From: Burkholderiales bacterium
GTDB taxonomy: Bacteria; Pseudomonadota; Gammaproteobacteria; Burkholderiales; SG8-41
Direction of reading: 5' to 3'
Assembly: GCA_030683105.1 (NCBI GenBank)
Contig: JAUXMZ010000043.1
Span: 1-64,000 of the forward strand
Length of the DNA: 64,000 nt
Below, piece by piece: positions 1-8,387 of this stretch (the stretch's first letter is position 1; the number at the start of each line of letters is the position of its first letter). The translations under genes and the position numbers were made by a program. The notes beneath the pieces were generated by a model. It searched no databases. It was not told where the DNA came from and saw nothing but the letters and a program-made list of their open reading frames with translations.

Positions 1-819
1 GCCCGCGTACCAGTTCTGCACCGTCGAGTACTTGATGTCGGCGCGCTCGAGCGCCACCAGTTCCACCACCGCCGCATGCAACTGGTTGGTGTCGAACTTG
101 GGCGCGGTGCAGCCTTCGAGATAGGACACCGTGGCGCCGTCTTCGGCGATGATCAGCGTGCGCTCGAACTGCCCCGATTCCTGGGTATTGATGCGGAAAT
201 AAGTCGACAGCTCCATCGGGCATTTGACGCCCTTGGGGATGAAGCAGAACGAGCCGTCGGTGAACACGGCGGAGTTGAGCGCGGCATAGAAGTTATCGCC
301 CGCCGGCACCACGCTGCCCATGTACTTGCGCACCAGTTCGGGATGCTCGCGCACCGCTTCGGAGATCGAACAGAAAATAATGCCGACGTCCGCGAGCTTC
401 TGCTTGTAAGTCGTCGCCACCGACACCGAATCGAAAATCACGTCGACCGCGACTCCGGCCAGCGCCGCGCGCTCGTTCATCGGCACGCCGAGCTTCTCGA
501 AGGTGCGCAGCAGTTCGGGGTCGACCTCGTCCATGCTTTTGAGCTTCTTCGGCTTCGGCGCGGAGAAATAAATGATGTTCTGGAAATCGATTTTCGGGTA
601 TTTGACGTTGGGCCAGACAGGCTCGGTCATCGTCAGCCAGTGGCGATAGGCTTTCAGCCGGAACTCGAGCAGCCAGTCCGGCTCGTTTTTCTTGGCCGAA
701 ATCATGCGGATGGTGTCTTCGCTCAGGCCCTTGGGCGCGGATTCGGTCTCGATATCCGTCACGAACCCGTGCTTGTAGGGCTGGTTGACCAGGTTTTCCA
801 GTGCTGTTGTAGAACTCAT
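1..819 (-). CDS. sufB: Fe-S cluster assembly scaffold subunit SufB (partial, C-terminus off the left edge)
   Basis: SufB is the core scaffold of the SufBCD complex, on which iron-sulphur clusters are built in the cytoplasm. The 273 residues visible match the N-terminal half of the family (usually about 480 residues), with the characteristic stretches [32 protein letters not shown] and [20 protein letters not shown]. The ATG at 819 is preceded by AAGGA. The gene is the last visible member of a minus-strand run iscR-iscS-iscA-sufB, so sufC and sufD are expected beyond the edge. The conserved C-terminal Cys and His used for cluster assembly lie outside the window. Identification is secure; completeness cannot be judged. 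Confidence 0.95.
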   Translation of the reverse strand, partial: MSSTTALENLVNQPYKHGFVTDIETESAPKGLSEDTIRMISAKKNEPDWLLEFRLKAYRHWLTMTEPVWPNVKYPKIDFQNIIYFSAPKPKKLKSMDEVDPELLRTFEKLGVPMNERAALAGVAVDVIFDSVSVATTYKQKLADVGIIFCSISEAVREHPELVRKYMGSVVPAGDNFYAALNSAVFTDGSFCFIPKGVKCPMELSTYFRINTQESGQFERTLIIAEDGATVSYLEGCTAPKFDTNQLHAAVVELVALERADIKYSTVQNWYAG

Positions 820-836
820 CTCAATTCCTTAAAACC

Positions 837-935
837 TTCACCGCAGAGGCGCAAAGATGCAAAGATTTCGCGAAGAGAAAACAAGATAAAAATCATTGTT
901 CGTGTTTTGCGTTTCCTCTGCGCCTTTGCGGTAAA
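837..935. repeat. Inverted-arm intergenic repeat R1 (sufB-iscA junction)
   Basis: The left arm ACCGCAGAGGCGCAAAG is followed by a second GCAAAG unit. The right arm CTCTGCGCCTTTGCGGT is its near-perfect reverse complement, around an AT-rich centre. The pair would fold as a long imperfect hairpin in the operon mRNA. It belongs to the same structural class as the repeats at 1288, 2530, 24640, 26861, 28735, 32167, 35296 and 39653, although the unit sequences differ. Confidence 0.75.
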
Positions 936-939
936 GATG

Positions 940-1275
940 TCACGCCTTTTCTTTAACACTGAAGCTCTCGCCGCAGCCGCAGGTCGCATCGACATTCGGA
1001 TTCTCGATCTTGAACGCCTCTTTCAGGCCTTCCTTGCGAAAATCCAGCACCGCGCCGTCGATCGTGGCCAGGCTTTGGGCGTCGATCACCAGTTTCGCGT
1101 CGTGCGCTTCGAACGTGGCATCGTCGGGGCGGACCTCGTCGGCGAAGTCAAACACATAGGCCCAGCCCGAACACCCGACTTTCTTGATGCCGAGCCGCAG
1201 CCCGACGCCGCTGCCGCGCTTCGCAAGCTGCGTCCGGATCTGTTTTGCCGCGCTTTCAGTCAGTTGTATCGCCAT
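940..1275 (-). CDS. iscA: A-type iron-sulphur carrier protein (IscA/SufA/HesB family)
   Basis: A-type carriers bind an iron or iron-sulphur cluster and pass it to apo-proteins. The 111-residue length is typical. The three ligand cysteines are present at C35 (GCSGW) and C99/C101 (CGCG near the C-terminus), the family pattern C-x63-CxC. It lies between the desulfurase and sufB genes in the same orientation, with hairpin repeats on both sides. Because it serves a SufB-based machine it could equally be named sufA or erpA; the sequence does not decide among these paralogues. Confidence 0.9.
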   Translation of the reverse strand: MAIQLTESAAKQIRTQLAKRGSGVGLRLGIKKVGCSGWAYVFDFADEVRPDDATFEAHDAKLVIDAQSLATIDGAVLDFRKEGLKEAFKIENPNVDATCGCGESFSVKEKA

Positions 1276-1287
1276 ACTTCACCTCTC

Positions 1288-1375
1288 AAATTAGCCACAG
1301 AGGACACAGAGACAGTCATGAACCTTTTGTCTCGGGTTTGTTTTTCTCTGTGATCTCTGTGACCTCTGTGGCAAA
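1288..1375. repeat. Inverted-arm intergenic repeat R2 (iscA-iscS junction)
   Basis: The left arm is GCCACAGAGGACACAGAGACA. The right arm, CTCTGTGATCTCTGTGACC followed by TCTGTGGC, is its degenerate inverted copy. Both are built of 8-9 base CACAGAG-type units. The element fills almost the whole gap between the two genes and uses the same CTCTGTG unit as the repeat at 35296-35452. Confidence 0.8.
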
Positions 1376-1381
1376 TAATTT

Positions 1382-2527
1382 TTAAACCGCAATCGACGCC
1401 ATGCGCCGCAGGCGCTGCACCACGCCCGCCAGCGCACTCAGAAATTCATCCACCTGCTCCACGGTGTTCGCAGCACCGGCGCTGAAACGAACTGCTCCGC
1501 GCGCCAGTTCCGGTGCAACACCCATCGCCAGCAACGTCGCGGAAGGCTCGGTGCTCGTGCTCGAACACGCCGCCCCGGCCGCCACTGCATAACCCACCTT
1601 GTCGAGCTCGATTACCAGCGCTTCACCGTCTATGCCCTTGATCGAAAAATAGGACGTATTCGGAATGCGCGCAGCCTTGGTCCCGAAAATCACCGCGCCC
1701 TTAGTCTTCAACCCGCGTTCCAATCTCTCGCGCATGGCAGCGAGCCGCGGAGCCAGTTCGTCAATGCGCGCCGCCGCCAGTTCGCACGCCGCACCAAAGC
1801 CAACGATCGCCGGGACGTTCTCGGTGCCGGAGCGCTGCCCCCGCTCGTGGCCGCCGCCGGAGATCAGCGGCCGCAATTCCAGCCGCTTGTCTACGACCAG
1901 AGCGCCCGCACCTTTGGGACCGTAGATCTTGTGCGCCGAGAGCGTCATGGCCTGAACGTTGAGTGCATTAAAATCGACGGCTATCTTGCCCAGCGCCTGC
2001 ACCGCATCGGTGTGCATCAGGGCGCCGGCCGCGCGCGCCCGCTCACCCACCGCGGCAACGTCCTGAATCACGCCGGTCTCGTTGTTGGCCAGCATCACGG
2101 ACATGAGCCCGGTCGGCTCCCGCAGTGCGGCCTCGACATCGGCCAGATCCACCGCGCCATCGCGCGTCACCGCCAGTTTTCTCGGCTTCCAGCCCGCTCG
2201 GGCCAGTTCCTGCGCCGGCTGGGCGACGCACGGGTGCTCTATGCTGCTCACGGCAATCTGACCCGGCGACAGGTAGGACGCCGCACCTTTGATGAACAGG
2301 TTATTCGCCTCCGTGCCGCCGCTGGTGAAAATCACCTGCGCCGGTTGCACCCCGATGAGCGCCGCAACCTGCTCGCGCGCCCGGTCTACCGCCTTGCGCG
2401 CGACAGTACCAAACTCATGGCGGCTCGAGGCATTGCCGAACTCGTCACGCAGGTACGGCAACATCGCCTCGAAAACCCTGTCATCGAGTGGTGTCGTCGC
2501 GTTATGGTCGAAGTAGACGTGTGTCAT
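1382..2527 (-). CDS. iscS: Cysteine desulfurase, group I (IscS/NifS type)
   Basis: This PLP enzyme takes sulphur from cysteine as an enzyme-bound persulfide and hands it to the scaffold, here presumably SufB. Visible features are the N-terminal YFDHNATTPLD motif, the PLP-binding lysine K200 in SAHKIYGPKG, and the catalytic C321 in AAGAACSSTSTEPS, whose loop is of the group I type. At 381 residues it lacks the longer IscS C-terminus that contacts IscU, and no iscU gene follows. This fits a NifS-like enzyme working with SUF proteins. The ATG at 2527 gives the normal N-terminus. Confidence 0.93.
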   Translation of the reverse strand: MTHVYFDHNATTPLDDRVFEAMLPYLRDEFGNASSRHEFGTVARKAVDRAREQVAALIGVQPAQVIFTSGGTEANNLFIKGAASYLSPGQIAVSSIEHPCVAQPAQELARAGWKPRKLAVTRDGAVDLADVEAALREPTGLMSVMLANNETGVIQDVAAVGERARAAGALMHTDAVQALGKIAVDFNALNVQAMTLSAHKIYGPKGAGALVVDKRLELRPLISGGGHERGQRSGTENVPAIVGFGAACELAAARIDELAPRLAAMRERLERGLKTKGAVIFGTKAARIPNTSYFSIKGIDGEALVIELDKVGYAVAAGAACSSTSTEPSATLLAMGVAPELARGAVRFSAGAANTVEQVDEFLSALAGVVQRLRRMASIAV

Positions 2528-2529
2528 AT

Positions 2530-2632
2530 GAAAAACGAATGGACAGGATGCACAGGATTTTCCAGGATTAAAACGACTTGCAATCCATCGAAATACTTAG
2601 ATCTTCATCCTGTAAATCCTGTCGATTAGCTG
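2530..2632. repeat. Inverted-arm intergenic repeat R3 (iscS-iscR junction)
   Basis: The left arm contains GGACAGGATGCACAGGATT. The right arm, CATCCTGTAAATCCTGTC, is the inverted version. The unit is ACAGGAT(T/G), unlike the CACAGAG unit of the neighbouring repeat, yet the overall design is the same. It separates the regulator gene from the biosynthetic genes of the operon. Confidence 0.75.
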
Positions 2633-2638
2633 TTCAAC

Positions 2639-3121
2639 TCAGACGGAAACCGCCACGCGCTTTCCCGCCACCAGGCGCATGTCCTGCACCTGCGACACGC
2701 CGCTGTCCTTGGATTTCTGGTTATCGACCAGCTGGCGCAGGGTCACCGATTCGAGGTAATCAAATATGCGCGAGGTCAGCGTGGCCCACAGATCGTGCGT
2801 CAGGCATTTTTCTTCATCGCGGCAGTTTTCCTTGCCGGCGCACTGGGTGGCATCGATCGGTTCGTCGACGGCGAGGATGATTTCGGCGACCGTCATGTTG
2901 CTCATGTCCTTCGCCAGGCAATAACCGCCGCCCGGGCCGCGCACGCTCTCGACCAGTTGGTGGCGCCGCAGTTTGCCGAATAGTTGCTCGAGATATGACA
3001 GCGAAATTTTCTGGCGCGAGCTGATTTCGGCCAGCGTTACTGGCCCGCTGCCATCACGCATCGCCAGATCAACCATCGCGGTAACAGCAAAACGTCCCTT
3101 GGTTGTTAGTCTCATGGCCAC
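2639..3121 (-). CDS. iscR: Rrf2-family iron-sulphur cluster regulator IscR
   Basis: IscR carries a [2Fe-2S] cluster and represses Fe-S biogenesis genes when clusters are plentiful. The protein has the Rrf2 winged helix at the N-terminus (MRLTTKGRFAVTAMVDLA) and the recognition region ISLSYLEQLFGKLRR. The cluster ligands C94, C100 and C106 with H109 match the CysCysCysHis set of the family. The 160-residue length is normal. It is the first gene of the operon and a type-1 IscR box covers its promoter, so autoregulation is likely. Confidence 0.95.
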   Translation of the reverse strand: MAMRLTTKGRFAVTAMVDLAMRDGSGPVTLAEISSRQKISLSYLEQLFGKLRRHQLVESVRGPGGGYCLAKDMSNMTVAEIILAVDEPIDATQCAGKENCRDEEKCLTHDLWATLTSRIFDYLESVTLRQLVDNQKSKDSGVSQVQDMRLVAGKRVAVSV

Positions 3122-3159
3122 CTCTTATAAATATCTATATAAAACAATATGATATATCG

Positions 3160-3187
3160 ATAATTAATACACGACTATTTTTGTCAA
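3160..3187 (-). promoter_or_regulatory. Predicted sigma-70 promoter of the iscR operon
   Basis: On the minus strand TTGACA (3182-3187) is followed after 16 bases by AATTAT (3160-3165), ending about 38 bases before the iscR ATG. The perfect -35 box lies inside the IscR-type palindrome, so repressor binding would block the polymerase. Confidence 0.6.
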
Positions 3188-3191
3188 GAAT
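3167..3191 (-). promoter_or_regulatory. IscR type-1-like operator in front of iscR
   Basis: Minus-strand half-sites ATTCTTGAC and AGTCGTGTAT are separated by an A-rich centre. Compared by eye with the E. coli type-1 consensus (ATASYYGAC, then TR, three A/T, Y, then AGTCRRSTAT), 22 of 25 positions agree. The site overlaps the promoter, which is the arrangement expected for repression by [2Fe-2S]-IscR. Confidence 0.7.
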
Positions 3192-3207
3192 ACCTTACCC
3201 GATAAAT

Positions 3208-3933
3208 TCAGTCAACCATTTTGTTCAAATGGCTGGCATCGAATTTTGCTGCGTGCTGCCCCTCTATCTGCAGGCCGAGGCGCTTTAATTCGGCAAGAAT
3301 CTGGTCTATGCGCTTGTCGATATCGACGCTGTGATTGACGAGCTCGTGGATAGCCCTGGCCACGGGGTCGTTGCCATCTTTGCCCACCGCATAAGCCTCA
3401 AAGCGACCGCTCGCGGCAGCGCGCTCTTCGACGATATGCGCGGGTATGCCGATCGCGGTGGCGCCCGGCGGCACTTCTTTCACCACCACCGCGTTGGAAC
3501 CGATCTTGGCACCGTCGCCGATCAGAATCGGTCCCAGTATCTTGGCGCCGGCGCCGACCACCACGTTGTTGCCCAGCGTCGGATGGCGTTTGCCTTTGTT
3601 CCATGAGGTGCCGCCCAGCGTGACGCCGTGATACAAGGTGCAGTCATCGCCGATCACCGCGGTCTCGCCGATCACCACCCCCATGCCGTGATCGATGAAA
3701 AACCGCCGCCCTATGGTTGCGCCCGGATGAATCTCTATGCCCGTCAGCCCGCGCCCAAGATGAGAAACCAGGCGCGCGATCCAGTTAAATCCAGCGCCCC
3801 ACAACCTATGCCCGAGACGATGGAACAACATCGCATGAAAACCCGGGTAGCAGGTGATGACTTCCCATGTGTTGCGTGCCGCCGGATCGCGCTCGAATAC
3901 CACCGCGATTTCTTCCTTGATTCGGGAAAACAT
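3208..3933 (-). CDS. cysE: Serine O-acetyltransferase CysE
   Basis: CysE makes O-acetylserine from serine and acetyl-CoA, the carbon skeleton for cysteine synthesis, which feeds the neighbouring desulfurase. The C-terminal half shows the left-handed beta-helix hexapeptide repeats with [34 protein letters not shown] and [12 protein letters not shown]. The ATG at 3933 gives 241 residues and has AGGGAA upstream; a longer frame to 3969 has no comparable ribosome site. The gene has its own promoter with an IscR-like box, and a 74-base gap holding the iscR promoter follows it. Confidence 0.95.
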   Translation of the reverse strand: MFSRIKEEIAVVFERDPAARNTWEVITCYPGFHAMLFHRLGHRLWGAGFNWIARLVSHLGRGLTGIEIHPGATIGRRFFIDHGMGVVIGETAVIGDDCTLYHGVTLGGTSWNKGKRHPTLGNNVVVGAGAKILGPILIGDGAKIGSNAVVVKEVPPGATAIGIPAHIVEERAAASGRFEAYAVGKDGNDPVARAIHELVNHSVDIDKRIDQILAELKRLGLQIEGQHAAKFDASHLNKMVD

Positions 3934-3968
3934 TAGAGTTCCCTGATATTTGAACGAAAAATCATACA

Positions 3969-3993
3969 ATAACCTAGTAATTCAATCAACTAT
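3969..3993 (-). promoter_or_regulatory. Second IscR type-1-like box, upstream of cysE
   Basis: Minus-strand half-sites ATAGTTGAT and TACTAGGTTAT match the type-1 consensus at 21 of 25 positions by eye. It lies just downstream of the predicted cysE -10 box, where bound protein would hinder initiation. This is weaker than the box at 3167, but two such sites 800 bases apart are unlikely to be chance. Confidence 0.5.
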
Positions 3994-4008
3994 AGGCTTA
4001 AAATTGTA

Positions 4009-4037
4009 ATTATATCCATAAAAACATGTTGTTACAA
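4009..4037 (-). promoter_or_regulatory. Predicted cysE promoter
   Basis: On the minus strand TTGTAA (4032-4037), a 17-base spacer and a perfect TATAAT (4009-4014) precede cysE, in an AT-rich gap after trmJ. Confidence 0.6.
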
Positions 4038-4051
4038 AGATTCTTCACGTC

Positions 4052-4795
4052 TTATTTGTTCTGACCGCGTTTTCTCGGATTGGCCAGTGTTTTGAGTATC
4101 CCGCGCAGAATATTGACCTCATCAGTTTCCAGTTGCGTGCGCGAAAAAAGCCGGCGCAGACGCGGCATAAGTTTCTTGGGATGCTCGGAGTCGAGGAAAC
4201 CGGTTGTGCTCAGGGTACTTTCAAGATGCCCGAAAAACCCCTCGACATCCTGATGGCTCGCGAGCACCTGCGGCTTGCTGCCGGGCGCCTCATCGCTCAG
4301 CGCAGCCATCCGCAGTTCATAGGTAAATACCTGGACCGCCGCGGCCACATTGAGCGACGAATACTCCGGGTTGGCGGGGATGGCCGCGACCAGACGGCAC
4401 TTGTTTACATCCGCCGTGGTCAGTCCCGAGGACTCGTTGCCGAAGACCAGCGCCACGGGATGGGTGCGCGCGATATCGACCAGTTGCGCCGCCGCGTTCC
4501 GTACCGTGACCGCCGGCACCGCAATTTCGCGGCTGCGCGCCGAACATGCCACAGAGAACATCGTGCCCTCCAGCGCCTCGTCAAGGCTGCCGCAAACCCG
4601 GGCGTTGTCCAGCACAGAGGTGGCGCGGGAAGCGCGCCACTGCGCCTCGGGATCGGGAAAACGCCGCGGGTTGACCAGAACCAACTGCGACAAACCCATG
4701 GTTTTCAGCGCGCGCGCCGCCGCCCCGATATTGCCGGGATGGCTGGTTTCACACAGCACGATGCGGATGTTCCCGAGTGTAGCGTCTGGACTCAT
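4052..4795 (-). CDS. trmJ: tRNA (cytidine/uridine-2'-O-)-methyltransferase TrmJ
   Basis: TrmJ methylates the 2'-hydroxyl of position 32 in certain tRNAs. It belongs to the SPOUT (TrmH-type) superfamily with a C-terminal knot. The opening IRIVLCETSHPGNIGAAARA carries the RNA-binding N and R residues. The knot motifs LVFGNESSGLT and IPANPEYSSLNVAAAVQV provide the S-adenosylmethionine site. The 247 residues match the family. Its position before iscR/cysE and opposite suhB repeats the arrangement known from gammaproteobacterial isc loci. Confidence 0.92.
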   Translation of the reverse strand: MSPDATLGNIRIVLCETSHPGNIGAAARALKTMGLSQLVLVNPRRFPDPEAQWRASRATSVLDNARVCGSLDEALEGTMFSVACSARSREIAVPAVTVRNAAAQLVDIARTHPVALVFGNESSGLTTADVNKCRLVAAIPANPEYSSLNVAAAVQVFTYELRMAALSDEAPGSKPQVLASHQDVEGFFGHLESTLSTTGFLDSEHPKKLMPRLRRLFSRTQLETDEVNILRGILKTLANPRKRGQNK

Positions 4796-4951
4796 TTTTT
4801 TCAGGGACCCTTACCAATATGGGCGCGATTCACTACAATACGCGCTCTTTACGCCGGGAATACCCCGGTTCGTTCTCTTACGTTCTCTTAAAATCATGAT
4901 GGTCTGTCGTTGTCCGGTCGTTGCCGGAGACCGCCAGCCGGGGGCTATACC

Positions 4952-5758
4952 TTGAATACACATCCCATGCTCAATATCGCGATCAAGGCCGCGCGCCGCG
5001 CCGGCGGGATCATCAACCGCGCCACCCGCAATCTCGACATCGTCGCAGCCAGGGAAAAATCGGCCAACGATTACGTTTCCGAAGTGGACCAGGAGGCCGA
5101 ACAGGCCGTCATCCGGACCCTGCGCGAAGCGTACCCCGACCATTCGATTCTAGCAGAGGAAAGCGGCGCCTCCGGCAATTCCGAATACCAGTGGATCATC
5201 GATCCGCTCGACGGCAACACCAAATTCCTGCACGGTTTCCCGCAGTACGCGGTGTCGATCGCGCTCGCGCACAAAAGCGTGATCACCCAGGCCGTGATTT
5301 ACGATCCCGGCCGCAACGATCTGTTCACCGCCACGCGCGGCCGCGGCGCGTTTCTCAACGATACCCGCCTGCGCGTGAGCAAACGCACCACACTCAAGCC
5401 CAGCCTGATCGGAACCGGCTTCCCGTTCCGCCAGTTCGATCACGTCGATACCTATCTCGCGATGTTCCGCGACATGATCCAGCACACTGCCGGCGTGCGC
5501 CGGCCGGGCTCCGCCGCGCTCGATCTGGCTTACGTCGCGGCAGGACGGCTGGACGGGTTCTGGGAGCTGGGCCTTTCCCCGTGGGATATCGCCGCGGGCG
5601 CCCTGCTCATCACCGAGGCCGGGGGGCTCATCGGCGACCTGGAAGGCAACGACCAGCACATGAAAAGCGGCAACGTCGTGGCGGGCAATCCCAAAGTTTT
5701 TGTTGAGATGCTGAAACTGCTCGCGCCGCATCTGACGCCCGCGCTCAGGAAAAAGTAA
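4952..5758 (+). CDS. suhB: Inositol-1-monophosphatase / antitermination factor SuhB
   Basis: This is a Mg-dependent phosphatase of the inositol monophosphatase family; in enterobacteria SuhB also acts in rRNA antitermination. The metal-site motifs are [22 protein letters not shown] and [16 protein letters not shown] chose the TTG at 4952, which has GGGGG seven bases upstream and yields 268 residues starting [11 protein letters not shown]. coli SuhB is 267 residues and starts MHPMLNIA. The ATG at 4967 has no ribosome site. The gene is divergent from trmJ. Confidence 0.93.
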   Translation: MNTHPMLNIAIKAARRAGGIINRATRNLDIVAAREKSANDYVSEVDQEAEQAVIRTLREAYPDHSILAEESGASGNSEYQWIIDPLDGNTKFLHGFPQYAVSIALAHKSVITQAVIYDPGRNDLFTATRGRGAFLNDTRLRVSKRTTLKPSLIGTGFPFRQFDHVDTYLAMFRDMIQHTAGVRRPGSAALDLAYVAAGRLDGFWELGLSPWDIAAGALLITEAGGLIGDLEGNDQHMKSGNVVAGNPKVFVEMLKLLAPHLTPALRKK

Positions 5759-5764
5759 ATAGCC

Positions 5765-6388
5765 TCAGGCCCGGCTTTCGCGTTCGCGCGCCCTGACCAG
5801 TGCGGGTCGCGCCAGCATGCGATCCGTATAAGTGCCGAGCTCCGGGTCCGGCAACCCGATACGCGCCGAGCGCGCCCAGCTCAGGGTGTGTGCGATCAGG
5901 ATGTCGGCGGCGCTAAAGCACCCGCCCACCGCGTAGTCGCGGCCCTGCAAGTGCCCTGCCAGAACCTGCGCTGCCACTCCGAACTCCCACTCTGCCGTCG
6001 CCAGTATCGCCGGCACGCGCTTGTCCTGCGGCAGGACGAAACGATGCTTGGCGATGTTCCACAGCGGTTGTTCCAGCTCGCTCAGGACAAAGCAGCACCA
6101 GCGATGAAATTCCCCGCGCGTCTGCAACTTGTCTAAAGCCGGCACCAGGCCGGAGGCGGGAAATTTCTCCCCCAGGTAGTTGAGAATCGCCACCGACTCG
6201 GTGAGCGTGAAATCGCCGTCGACCAGCACCGGCACCTTGCCGGCGGGATTAATCGCAAGATAGGCAGGACTGCGGCCCTCGCCCTTGAACAGGTCGACTT
6301 TCACGTATTCGTACTCGGCGCCGATTTCCTCCAGCGCCCACACCACGCGCATCGAGCGCGAGTTTGCCATGCCAAATGTTTTAAGCAC
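5765..6388 (-). CDS. Glutathione S-transferase family protein
   Basis: The N-terminal thioredoxin-fold half shows MRVVWALEEIGAEYE, the cis-proline segment GKVPVLVDG and the glutathione-contacting LTESVAILNYL. An all-helical C-terminal half follows, for 207 residues in total. The substrate is unknown. It starts 12 bases after the end of the TPR lipoprotein gene in the same direction and converges on suhB with only a few bases between. Confidence 0.9.
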   Translation of the reverse strand: MLKTFGMANSRSMRVVWALEEIGAEYEYVKVDLFKGEGRSPAYLAINPAGKVPVLVDGDFTLTESVAILNYLGEKFPASGLVPALDKLQTRGEFHRWCCFVLSELEQPLWNIAKHRFVLPQDKRVPAILATAEWEFGVAAQVLAGHLQGRDYAVGGCFSAADILIAHTLSWARSARIGLPDPELGTYTDRMLARPALVRARERESRA

Positions 6389-6400
6389 TCATCCCCCCGA

Positions 6401-7090
6401 TTACTTGCGCTGCGGCAATAGCTTCGAAAGCCCCGCGGCCAGGCCGGGATCGAGCGTCTCCAGCACTTTTACGATATCTGCGGCCTCGGCATAGCGCTCC
6501 TGCCGGACATAGACTCGCCCCATGCCGAACCAGGCCTGCGCGAACTCCCGGTTCAGCCTGAGTGCCTGCTGATAGCCGTCGAGCGCAGGTTGCAGCCGAC
6601 CCATGTCGCCGAAGCTTTCGCCCAGCAGGAAGAACGTCACCGGCACATCCTGCCTGATATTCAGCGCGTTGTTGAGCGTGTGCACCGCGCGCTCCGGCTG
6701 GCCTGCCGAACGATAGGCCTGCGCCAGCAGGTTCCACCAGGTGATTTCATCGGGTGCGAGCCGTACCGCCTCGGCGTAACACTCGATCGCGCGCGGATAG
6801 CGCTCGAGCCGGGAATACGCGTAACCGGCCATGGTCCACCAGTCGGCATTGGATTTATCCTGGGCGAGATTTTCCTCGGCGAAGCGCGCCAGCCCTTCCC
6901 AGTCGCCGCGCCGCTCGAAATCCGCAAGGCGTTGGCGGTTGCCATCGCTGACGCCCTCGAGATGGCTCAGCATGATGGGCACGGTACCATTGGGCATCAG
7001 CGCGAACAGCAGTTGTGTCTGTGGCGTGCACGCGGCGAGCGCGAGCAGCAAGGCCAGGCCGGTCAATCTTATTTCTTTGCGTATCAGCAT
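6401..7090 (-). CDS. TPR-repeat lipoprotein
   Basis: An N-terminal signal peptide ends in the lipobox LALAAC, predicting a lipid-anchored periplasmic protein. Residues about 80-215 contain several tetratricopeptide repeats (WWTMAGYAYSRLERYPRAIE, WWNLLAQAYRSAGQPERA, FFLLGESFGDMGRLQPALD, AWFGMGRVYVRQERYAEAA). Such proteins usually scaffold envelope complexes. No specific partner is evident, and the neighbours (dadA, glutathione transferase) do not suggest one. Confidence 0.85.
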   Translation of the reverse strand: MLIRKEIRLTGLALLLALAACTPQTQLLFALMPNGTVPIMLSHLEGVSDGNRQRLADFERRGDWEGLARFAEENLAQDKSNADWWTMAGYAYSRLERYPRAIECYAEAVRLAPDEITWWNLLAQAYRSAGQPERAVHTLNNALNIRQDVPVTFFLLGESFGDMGRLQPALDGYQQALRLNREFAQAWFGMGRVYVRQERYAEAADIVKVLETLDPGLAAGLSKLLPQRK

Positions 7091-7121
7091 GTCGTCTGCA
7101 TGTTGCCAAAAATAAACAGAA

Positions 7122-8375
7122 TTACAATGAAAACCGGAAATCGACTTCAGGCCGGTTGCCGCTGATGATATCCGCTATCGCCCGGCCCGAGCCGCATGCC
7201 AGCGTCCAGCCCAGCGTGCCGTGTCCGGTGTTCAAAAACAAATCAGGATACCTCGTGCCGCCGATCAGCGGCACGTTGCCCGGTGTCGCCGGCCGCAGTC
7301 CTGCCCACAACTCCGCACGGCCGCGATCTCCCGCCTCGGGAAACAATTCAAATACGCGCCGCACAATGGCTTCGCATCGAACAGGGTTGATTGCCGTGTC
7401 ATAGCCCGCAAGCTCAGCCGTGCCGGCGATGCGCAACCGCTCGCCCAGGCGCGAGAACACCAGCTTGTGGGACTCGTCGGTCAGACTGACCGTGGGCGCC
7501 TGGTACTGCGGGCCTGTCGGCAAGGTCACCGAGTAGCCTTTGACCGGATAGACGGGGATAGCGATGCCGACCCGGTTCAAAAGCTGCGCGCTGTAACTGC
7601 CGAGCGCGACGATATAAGCATCTGCGCACAGAGTGTCCGCGCCGCCCTGCGGCGGCTCGACCTCGACACCGGCGATGCCGCCGCCTGCCCGACGCAAGTG
7701 CCGCACGCAGTGGGAATAGCGGAACATCACGCCCCGCGCTTCGCACAGCGCGGCCAGCCGCTGCGTAAATACAAGAACATCTCCCGATTCGTCACCGGGT
7801 GCGTAGATGCCACCGGCGAGCCGCGACTGGGCATAGCCCAGCGCCGGCTCTATGATTGCGCATTCCCGGGCGGTTTTGACTTCGCGCTCGCACCCCCAGG
7901 CCCGCATGGCCTCAGCCAACGCGGCGGCGCGCTGAAGCTCCCGCGGATCGGTGTAAAAACTAAGTATGCCGCGCGCCAGTTCATCGTAAGCGATGCTGGT
8001 TTGCTGCCGCAGCACCCGCAGCGCATCGGCACTGTAGCGCGCCAGCGCAAATATCTGGCGGGCATTCTCACGCGCGCGATGCGGCAGGCACTCGAACAGA
8101 AAGCGCGCGCCCCACACCCATTGCGCGAGATCGGCGCGCGGCCGGAACAGCAATGGTGCGTCCTCGCGGCCCAGCCACTTTAACAATTTCCTGAACACAT
8201 CGGGATTCGCCCACGGTTCAGCATGGGACACCGAGATCTGCCCACCGTTGGCAAAACTGGTTTCCAATCCCGCGGCCGGCTGCCGATCCACTACCGTGAC
8301 CTCATGGCCCGCCTGGCGCAGGTACCAGGCGCTGCACACGCCCTCGACCCCGGCACCGAGAATAATGACTTTCAT
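7122..8375 (-). CDS. dadA: D-amino acid dehydrogenase (DadA-type FAD enzyme)
   Basis: This flavoenzyme oxidatively deaminates D-amino acids and passes electrons to the respiratory chain. The FAD-binding fingerprint GAGVEG (residues 7-12) opens the protein, followed by VVDRQPAAGLETSFANGGQ, a DadA signature. The C-terminus has GLRPATPGNVPLIGGTRYPD and the dinucleotide-contacting GHGTLGWTLACGSG. The 417-residue length is standard. No alanine racemase gene lies beside it. The PAS/GGDEF/EAL gene is 12 bases upstream on the same strand. Confidence 0.92.
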   Translation of the reverse strand: MKVIILGAGVEGVCSAWYLRQAGHEVTVVDRQPAAGLETSFANGGQISVSHAEPWANPDVFRKLLKWLGREDAPLLFRPRADLAQWVWGARFLFECLPHRARENARQIFALARYSADALRVLRQQTSIAYDELARGILSFYTDPRELQRAAALAEAMRAWGCEREVKTARECAIIEPALGYAQSRLAGGIYAPGDESGDVLVFTQRLAALCEARGVMFRYSHCVRHLRRAGGGIAGVEVEPPQGGADTLCADAYIVALGSYSAQLLNRVGIAIPVYPVKGYSVTLPTGPQYQAPTVSLTDESHKLVFSRLGERLRIAGTAELAGYDTAINPVRCEAIVRRVFELFPEAGDRGRAELWAGLRPATPGNVPLIGGTRYPDLFLNTGHGTLGWTLACGSGRAIADIISGNRPEVDFRFSL

Positions 8376-8387
8376 GTCTGCTGCGAA

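Noticed and set aside
76-1353. Plus-strand open frame of 425 codons
   Set aside because: It is antisense to sufB and iscA, which are secure, and it crosses a repeat. Its Arg/His-rich composition is typical of a shadow frame in high-GC DNA.
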